From Pseudomonas putida (GTDB taxonomy: Bacteria > Pseudomonadota > Gammaproteobacteria > Pseudomonadales > Pseudomonadaceae): a DNA stretch of 64,000 nucleotides. A model generated the notes under the pieces. The model was not told the DNA's origin. It saw only the letters and a program-made list of their open reading frames with translations, and ran no database searches. The first letter of the stretch is position 1, and each line of letters starts with the position of its first letter. Shown one piece after another: positions 59,114 through 64,000 of this stretch. The stretch spans positions 236,653 through 300,652 of the forward strand of contig NZ_JANHLC010000007.1 in the NCBI RefSeq assembly GCF_028682395.1. The letters are read 5' to 3'. A program made the position numbers and the translations under genes.

Positions 59114-59824
59114 TCAGTTCAGGTGACGGCCGAGGCGGCCCTCGATCAGTTTCAGGCTGCGGCGCACCACTTCGACGATCAGCAGGTACAGCACGGCGGC
59201 CCACAGGTAGATCTGGAAATCGAAGCTGCGCGAGAAGGCCAGCTTGGTCACGCCCATCAAGTCGTAGATGGTCACCAGGGAGGCGATGGCGCTGGCCTTG
59301 ATCATCAGTATCAGCTCATTGCCCAGCGGCCCGACCGCTACCAGCAGCGACTGCGGCAGGATGACCTTGCGAAAGGTGGTCCAGCGCGACAGGCTCAGGG
59401 CGCTCGAGGCTTCACGCTGGCCCTGGGCGATGGCCAGCAGGCTGCTGCGGAAAATCTCGGCCTGGTACGCGGCGGTATTGAGGGTGAAGGCCAGCAACGT
59501 GCAGAACCACGCATCGCGAAAGAACCACCAGAGGCCGACGTCCTGCCAGAAGCTTTTGAACGAGCCCAGCCCGTAATAGAGCATGAACAGCTGGGCCAGC
59601 AGCGGCGAGCCCCGGAAGAAGTACACGTAGGCGCCGCTGAAATGCCGCAGCACGCGGCTGTTGGACAGGCGCGCCAGGGCCAGCAACATGCCGAGCACGG
59701 CCCCGAGGGTGAAGGAAATTGCCACCAATTTGCCGGTGACCAGCAACCCGTCGATAAAACGCGGGCCATAGCGCTCCAGCAACTCGGGGCTGAGGAACAG
59801 TTCCTGCAATTCGGCCAGGCTCAT
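59114..59824 (-). CDS. Polar amino acid ABC permease (HisM type)
   Basis: A 236-residue permease with about five helices. The family loop is ASSALSLSRWTTFRKVILPQSL, and YVYFFRGSPLLAQLFMLYYG marks helix 2. The start overlaps the previous permease stop by 4 bp. It pairs with the next permease to import a basic amino acid, probably lysine. Confidence 0.87.
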   Translation of the reverse strand: MSLAELQELFLSPELLERYGPRFIDGLLVTGKLVAISFTLGAVLGMLLALARLSNSRVLRHFSGAYVYFFRGSPLLAQLFMLYYGLGSFKSFWQDVGLWWFFRDAWFCTLLAFTLNTAAYQAEIFRSSLLAIAQGQREASSALSLSRWTTFRKVILPQSLLVAVGPLGNELILMIKASAIASLVTIYDLMGVTKLAFSRSFDFQIYLWAAVLYLLIVEVVRRSLKLIEGRLGRHLN

Positions 59825-60540
59825 GGGCGCACGCTCCGTTGATGGCGGCTGAAGTACTGTTCGAGGTAGTGGAACAGGCGCCCCGAGATGGCCGAAAAGA
59901 ACAAGTAGCCGAAGCACGCCACGCTATAGAACAGCATCGGTTCCTTGGTCACGCTCACCGCCAGGTTGGTCTGGCGCATCAGGTCGACCAGGGAGATGGT
60001 CGAGACCAGCGAGGTGTCCTTGAGCAGCGACAGCCAGTTGTTCGACAGGCCTGGCAAGGCGATACGCAGCAACTGGGGGAACACCACTTTGCGAAAAGCG
60101 GTGGGTTTGGACAGGCTCAGCGCCGAGGCCGCTTCGTACTGGCCCTTGGGCAGGGTCTTGAATGCCGCCAGCCAGATCTGGCTGGAGAAGGCGGCAAAGA
60201 CCAGGCTGAACGCGGCCATGGCGGCGACAAAGGTATTGATCGCCACTTCGCCCTGGTAGCCGAGGGCCGCAAGAATTTTCTGCGCGGCGATCTGGCAGCC
60301 GTAGTAAATGATCAGCAGGGTCAGCAGCTCGGGCAGGCCACGAAATACCGTGGAAAACACCGTGGCCAAGGCCCGCAGCCAGCGCTTCTTGGACCGTGAG
60401 GCCAGCGCGACGGCCAGGCCCAGGGGCAGGCCGATCGGCAGGCAGCTCAGGGCCAGGGCAATGGTGACCAGCGCGCCGGCGAGCAGTGCCGAGCCCCAGC
60501 CGCCGCTGGCGAAAGATAACAGGGAGAGATGATCGAACAT
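59821..60540 (-). CDS. Polar amino acid ABC permease (HisQ type)
   Basis: A 239-residue permease. The loop is AASALSLSKPTAFRKVVFPQLL, and TVFRGLPELLTLLIIYYG marks the helix 2 region. It is 111 bp downstream of the binding-protein gene, and that gap contains two stable hairpins, so the permeases are probably made in smaller amounts than the binding protein. Confidence 0.88.
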   Translation of the reverse strand: MFDHLSLLSFASGGWGSALLAGALVTIALALSCLPIGLPLGLAVALASRSKKRWLRALATVFSTVFRGLPELLTLLIIYYGCQIAAQKILAALGYQGEVAINTFVAAMAAFSLVFAAFSSQIWLAAFKTLPKGQYEAASALSLSKPTAFRKVVFPQLLRIALPGLSNNWLSLLKDTSLVSTISLVDLMRQTNLAVSVTKEPMLFYSVACFGYLFFSAISGRLFHYLEQYFSRHQRSVRP

Positions 60541-60580
60541 GACCGAACCCTTTGGTGAAATAAAGCCCGCACGTCGCCGT

Positions 60581-60641
60581 CACGCTCCCGGAGAGCGTGG
60601 CGTGGCGTGTCTGCTGGGAGAGCCCCCGGCGCTAGCCGGGG
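60581..60641 (-). terminator. Two hairpins between binding-protein and permease genes
   Basis: CACGCTC-CCGGA-GAGCGTG (60581-60599) and CCCCGGC-GCTA-GCCGGGG (60624-60641) are perfect 7-bp stems in the 111-bp gap after the binding-protein stop. No U-run follows, so they probably stabilise the upstream message or terminate only partly. Binding proteins are usually needed in excess over permeases. Confidence 0.6.
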
Positions 60642-60651
60642 ACCGGGGGGA

Positions 60652-61407
60652 TCAATAAATATCGAAGGCGAAGTAACGGCGGGAGATCTTCTGGTAAGTG
60701 CCGTCGGCGACGATGGCATCCAGGGCCTGGTTCAGGCGCTCACGCAGGGCGTTGTCTTCCTTGCGCACGGCAATCGAGGCATCGGCGGTGGTGCCGTCGA
60801 TATCGCCGAGTATCTTGCAGCAGTCCTTGCCGGCGGTGTCCAGCCAACCCAGCAGCGGGAACTTGTCGGCCACCACCACATCGACGCGACCGGCGGCGAG
60901 GTCACCGTTGGCTTCATCCAGCGTTGGGTAGAACTTCACGTCGGCACCGGCCGGCGCGTAGTGGTCTTCGGCATAGATGGCCTGGGTCGAAGAGGCCTGG
61001 GCGCCGACGGTCAGGCCCTTGAACTTGCTCTGGGCATCGGTGATCGGCGAGTCCTTGGCCACGGCAACCGACAGCGGCGTGCGGTAGTAGTGGTTGGTGA
61101 AGGCGATCTTTTTCTTGCGTTCGTCGGTGGCGATCATCGACGCGACCACGGCGTCGAATTTCTTCGCCATCAGTGCGGGAATAATGCCTTCCCAGTCCTG
61201 GGCGACGATCTGGCATTCGACCTTCATCTGCACGCACAGGGCATTGGCGATATCGATATCGAAGCCGTGGAGCTTGTTGTCCGAATCAACATAGTTGAAG
61301 GGAGGGTAAGCGCCCTCGGTGGCGATTTTCAGGACTTCGGCCTGGGCTGCGCTGGCCCCGGCGAGAACCATTGCACATGCACTTGCAAAGCGAACGACGT
61401 TTTTCAT
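60652..61407 (-). CDS. Basic amino acid periplasmic binding protein
   Basis: A 251-residue binding protein of the HisJ/LAO/ArtJ type. The signal peptide is SACAMVLAGASAAQA, the mature protein opens LKIATEGAYPPFNYVD, and GFDIDIANALC and the C-terminal ISRRYFAFDIY are typical. It supplies the permeases with a basic amino acid, inferred to be lysine from the locus. It starts 13 bp after the RpiR stop. Confidence 0.88.
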   Translation of the reverse strand: MKNVVRFASACAMVLAGASAAQAEVLKIATEGAYPPFNYVDSDNKLHGFDIDIANALCVQMKVECQIVAQDWEGIIPALMAKKFDAVVASMIATDERKKKIAFTNHYYRTPLSVAVAKDSPITDAQSKFKGLTVGAQASSTQAIYAEDHYAPAGADVKFYPTLDEANGDLAAGRVDVVVADKFPLLGWLDTAGKDCCKILGDIDGTTADASIAVRKEDNALRERLNQALDAIVADGTYQKISRRYFAFDIY

Positions 61408-61420
61408 TCAGCACCTCGAA

Positions 61421-62296
61421 TTATTGTTTGGGAGCGGGTGAGGATGTGTAGCCAACGAACTCGTTGTGTAGCGCGGCAGTTGCTTCAAGACGTTTTTCGA
61501 CATCGGGACCCAGTTGTTTACACACCTCATTGACCAGCAGGTGCACCAGCGACAGCATGGCCGCTGTGGATTCCCAGAACAGATTGAACTCGGTGGGCAC
61601 GCGGAACACTTCGTCGGCGTTCTGTTCGGCCCAGTCGTTGAACACGTCGGTGACCAGGGTCACCGGGATACCGGCTTCGCGTGCCTTGCGGCATAGCAGC
61701 AGGGCATGGCGCGAATAGCGGCGTGCTTCGAAGACCACCAGGGCGCAGTCGGCGGGCACCGCCAGCAGGACATCGGCATAGTGCCCGGCGGCGCCATCGA
61801 CCCATTGCACGCCATCGCGCAGGTATTGCAGCAGATGGGCCATGGAGGCGGCGATGCCGCGCTCGGTCTGGAAGCCGGCGATAAACACTCTGGGGCGCGT
61901 TGCCAGGCGCTGGCTGACCACTTGCCAGGCTGGGGTCAGGCTGTATTCGTAGACTTTGACCAGGGCACCGACCTCCAGCTCGAAGCTGCGCGGCAATCCT
62001 TGGGGGGCGTGACTGGCCTGTTGGCGGAACTCTTGCAGGCGGTCGCCAACCAGCCACGGACCATCACCGAGATCGACCTTGAGGTCGTTCTTCAGGTCCT
62101 TGAAGTGGCTGTAGCCGATGGAGCGGCAGAAGCGCCCGACGGTGGACTCGCTGACCCCCAGTTTGCCGGCGATATCGGCGGCGGTCTGGAATGGCAATTC
62201 ATAGAGATTGGCCAGCATGTACTGGGCGATCGTCCGGCCCGAGGCGGAGGCGGTCGACAGACTGCTTTCAAGGCGTTGTTTGATCGGCTGGCTCAA
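61421..62296 (-). CDS. RpiR-family transcriptional regulator
   Basis: A 291-residue regulator with an N-terminal RpiR helix-turn-helix (TAADIAGKLGVSESTVGRFCRSIGY) and a C-terminal SIS-like domain (about residues 125-260) that normally binds a phosphosugar. In this locus it is expected to sense a lysine-pathway intermediate such as piperideine-2-carboxylate. It is divergent from dpkA and the first gene of the importer operon, so it probably controls both directions. Confidence 0.85.
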   Translation of the reverse strand: MSQPIKQRLESSLSTASASGRTIAQYMLANLYELPFQTAADIAGKLGVSESTVGRFCRSIGYSHFKDLKNDLKVDLGDGPWLVGDRLQEFRQQASHAPQGLPRSFELEVGALVKVYEYSLTPAWQVVSQRLATRPRVFIAGFQTERGIAASMAHLLQYLRDGVQWVDGAAGHYADVLLAVPADCALVVFEARRYSRHALLLCRKAREAGIPVTLVTDVFNDWAEQNADEVFRVPTEFNLFWESTAAMLSLVHLLVNEVCKQLGPDVEKRLEATAALHNEFVGYTSSPAPKQ

Positions 62297-62345
62297 GGCT
62301 GTTGTTCCTGTTGTTATTCAGCGCTTGGCGAGAAGGTGAATGTTT

Positions 62346-62393
62346 TCTGTCATCAAGTCAATATTTGACAGATAACTTGCATGGCGGGATAGT
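62346..62393 (+). promoter_or_regulatory. Promoter and inverted repeat of dpkA
   Basis: TCTGTCA (62346-62352) and TGACAGA (62366-62372) are perfect 7-bp arms 13 bp apart. The second arm overlaps a perfect -35 TTGACA (62365-62370), which with GATAGT (62388-62393) and a 17-bp spacer gives a dpkA promoter. Occupation by RpiR would block it. Confidence 0.6.
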
Positions 62394-62438
62394 CGAATCT
62401 GTCGCTTTTCACTAATAACAATTCCACGGAGCCCCAGA

Positions 62439-63458
62439 ATGCCCGCGAGCACGCCGACCCAATACCTGACCCTGGCCGAGCTGAGCCAGCTGTTGCAACA
62501 GATCTTCCAGCGTCACGGCACCAGCGAAACGGTCGCCCGGGTACTGGCCGACAACTGCGCCAGGGCCGAACGCGACGGTTCCCACAGCCACGGCGTGTTT
62601 CGCATCGCCGGCTACCTGTCATCCCTGGCCAGTGGCTGGGTCGATGGCCAGGCAGTCCCGGTGGTCGAGGATGTGGCGTCGGGCTTTGTCCGGGTCGATG
62701 CCGCGGGCGGGTTTGCCCAGCCGGCCCTGGCTGCCGCCCGGCCCTTGTTGCTGGAAAAGGCCCGCAGCGCCGGTATCGCGGTGCTGGCGATCCGCAATTC
62801 CCATCACTTCGCGGCGTTGTGGCCGGATGTCGAGCCTTTTGCCAATGAAGGTCTGATCGCCCTGAGCGTGGTCAACAGCATGACCTGCGTGGTGCCCCAT
62901 GGCGCCCAGCGCCCGTTGTTCGGCACCAACCCGATTGCCTTTGCCGCACCGCGTGCCGGGGGCGAGCCCATTGTCTTTGACCTGGCCACCAGCGCTATTG
63001 CCCATGGCGACGTGCAGATTGCCGCGCGCAAGGGCGAGTCGTTGCCGGCGGGCATGGGCGTGGATCGCGCCGGCCAGCCGACCACCGACCCCAAGGCGAT
63101 TCTCGATGGCGGCGCCTTGCTGCCGTTTGGCGGGCACAAGGGCTCGGCGCTGTCGATGATGGTCGAGCTGCTGGCGGCGGGCCTGACGGGCGGTAACTTC
63201 TCCTTTGGTTTCGACTGGTCGCAACACCCCGGCGCGCAGACCCCCTGGACCGGGCAGTTGTTGATCGTGATTGATCCGGCCAAGTCGGCCGGCAATGATT
63301 TTGCGCGTCGCAGTGAAGAGCTGGTGCGCCAGATGCACGATGTCGGGCTGGAGCGTCTGCCCGGCGACCGCCGTTACCGCACCCGTGAAGCCTCCCACAG
63401 CACCGGTATTCCCCTGGCCGCGAGCGAAGTGGAGCGGTTGCGCGAGTTGGCGGGTTAA
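62439..63458 (+). CDS. dpkA: Piperideine-2-carboxylate/pyrroline-2-carboxylate reductase
   Basis: A 339-residue enzyme of the malate/L-lactate dehydrogenase (Ldh2) family, unrelated to Rossmann dehydrogenases. Landmarks are ERDGSHSHGVFRIAGY, RNSHHFAALWPDVEPFA, NPIAFAAPRAGGEPIVFDLATS and LLPFGGHKGSALSMMVELLA. In P. putida the homologue reduces piperideine-2-carboxylate to L-pipecolate, following D-lysine oxidation. The gene order with the RpiR operon supports this name. Its 5' region carries an inverted repeat over the -35 box. Confidence 0.85.
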   Translation: MPASTPTQYLTLAELSQLLQQIFQRHGTSETVARVLADNCARAERDGSHSHGVFRIAGYLSSLASGWVDGQAVPVVEDVASGFVRVDAAGGFAQPALAAARPLLLEKARSAGIAVLAIRNSHHFAALWPDVEPFANEGLIALSVVNSMTCVVPHGAQRPLFGTNPIAFAAPRAGGEPIVFDLATSAIAHGDVQIAARKGESLPAGMGVDRAGQPTTDPKAILDGGALLPFGGHKGSALSMMVELLAAGLTGGNFSFGFDWSQHPGAQTPWTGQLLIVIDPAKSAGNDFARRSEELVRQMHDVGLERLPGDRRYRTREASHSTGIPLAASEVERLRELAG

Positions 63459-63545
63459 GCGCCCGGGCTGATCGCGGGTATTGCCTATTCGTATTGCCTG
63501 GAGCCGGTGCTAAAGTCGGCTCTTTTTTGCAGGGAATCGAAGGGC

Positions 63546-63899
63546 ATGCGTGGAGTCGTTGCAGTAGTAGCACTGGTTGCCCTGGCGGGTTGTGCCGGGC
63601 AGGCGTTGAATCAGGCGCGCGCCGTGGGGCCGACCAAGACCTTTGTCTCGGCCAAGGCCGAGCAGGTGGTTGCGCAGTGCATCCAGTTTTCCTGGCAGGA
63701 TGAGGCCGTGTTCGATGTCGATGCCGCGGCCTACCTGGAGTCCTCAAGCGCAATAAAGGGCACCACGGTGTTGACCCGTGGCGCGGATTACTTCGTCGAT
63801 ATCCGCAGCGAAGGCGGGGCGACGGCGGTCAGCTACTACGTGGCCAAGAGCGACAAGACCGCGCCCCGGCGCCTGGCGGCGGTAGCGACCTGCCTGTAG
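63546..63899 (+). CDS. Small lipoprotein
   Basis: A 117-residue lipoprotein with a clear lipobox (VALAGC) after a short hydrophobic signal; Cys18 or a neighbour would be lipidated. The rest is a small alpha/beta domain without a name that I recall. AAGGG precedes ATG 63546. It stands alone after dpkA. Confidence 0.72.
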   Translation: MRGVVAVVALVALAGCAGQALNQARAVGPTKTFVSAKAEQVVAQCIQFSWQDEAVFDVDAAAYLESSSAIKGTTVLTRGADYFVDIRSEGGATAVSYYVAKSDKTAPRRLAAVATCL

Positions 63900-63908
63900 G
63901 TGCCAACA

Positions 63909-63942
63909 GAACAGCCCCTATCGCCATGGTGGGGGCGCGTTC
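63909..63942 (+). terminator. Possible hairpin terminator after the lipoprotein
   Basis: GAAC-A-GCCCC pairs with GGGGC-GC-GTTC over an interrupted stem starting 10 bp after the stop. The loop contains CCATGG and no clear U-run follows, so the call is tentative. Confidence 0.35.
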
Positions 63943-64000
63943 TACCTGTGGCCGGCTGCGGCGCGTTGCTTGCCGCAGCGGCTACGGTGTTTGCTCCGTC

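Noticed and set aside
1..64000. CRISPR arrays, tRNA or rRNA genes, insertion sequences
   Set aside because: No direct-repeat/spacer pattern, cloverleaf, rRNA segment or transposase was found on reading both strands.

Overview
The window is one contiguous piece of a GC-rich gammaproteobacterial chromosome, almost certainly a Pseudomonas of the fluorescens/putida type. The evidence is the ilvA-azlCD neighbourhood, the SotB, OprD and DUF3087 genes, and a D-lysine locus with the dpkA / rpiR / ABC / amaD gene order I know from P. putida. Dense short-gap operons, GTG starts with good Shine-Dalgarno sites and strong GC3 bias agree. I see no tRNA, rRNA, insertion sequence, integrase or CRISPR array.

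Layout. 1-4.9 kb: housekeeping and small regulatory genes (3' end of polB, a CBS protein, a DUF2938 membrane protein divergent from an ArsR-rhodanese regulator, a TetR repressor divergent from an EamA exporter). 4.95-28.5 kb: a large catabolic island with an alpha/beta hydrolase, a chemoreceptor, two NodD-type LysR regulators, an amidohydrolase, a ring-cleavage-type VOC dioxygenase, a Rieske protein, an FAD monooxygenase, an envelope module (DUF1302, DUF1329, Ycf48-like, RND), an MFS carrier, and a tight run of nitroreductase, SDR, cupin, FAH hydrolase, epimerase and cyclase. 28.7-31.7 kb: small secreted proteins, SotB and an acetyltransferase. 31.7-36.7 kb: a cobalamin-riboswitch operon encoding an ABC importer, a pseudoazurin and an OprD porin. 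37-49.5 kb: TauE/SafE, then an amine/polyamine-type block (aldehyde dehydrogenase, AraC regulator, FAD oxidase, cupin, LysR, Pot-type ABC importer, M24 protein, HDAC-type deacetylase). 49.7-53.1 kb: DUF3087, then ilvA with a complete transcription attenuator and azlCD. 53.2-56.4 kb: a three-gene accessory cassette (HNH nuclease-like, LysM/peptidoglycan-binding, and a repeat-linker protein). 57-63.5 kb: D-lysine uptake and catabolism. A small lipoprotein closes the window.

The most striking observation is a repeated composite operator in the catabolic island. It consists of two ATCG-N7-CGAT type boxes (= ATC-N9-GAT) spaced 22 bp apart. It occurs in six places, in front of the hydrolase, chemoreceptor, amidohydrolase, SnoaL-like gene, dioxygenase and monooxygenase. 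This makes the island look like one regulon governed by one or both NodD-like LysR proteins, whose relatives recognise ATC-N9-GAT. The substrate is not evident from sequence. The combination of chemotaxis, hydroxylation, extradiol-type cleavage, C-C or ester hydrolysis and a hydrophobic-compound envelope module suggests an aromatic or polycyclic natural product.

Other points of note are the pseudoazurin and OprD porin under B12-riboswitch control, the ilvA leader peptide that may be translated from a leaderless transcript, and the HNH/LysM cassette that looks like an orphan interbacterial-antagonism or defence unit.
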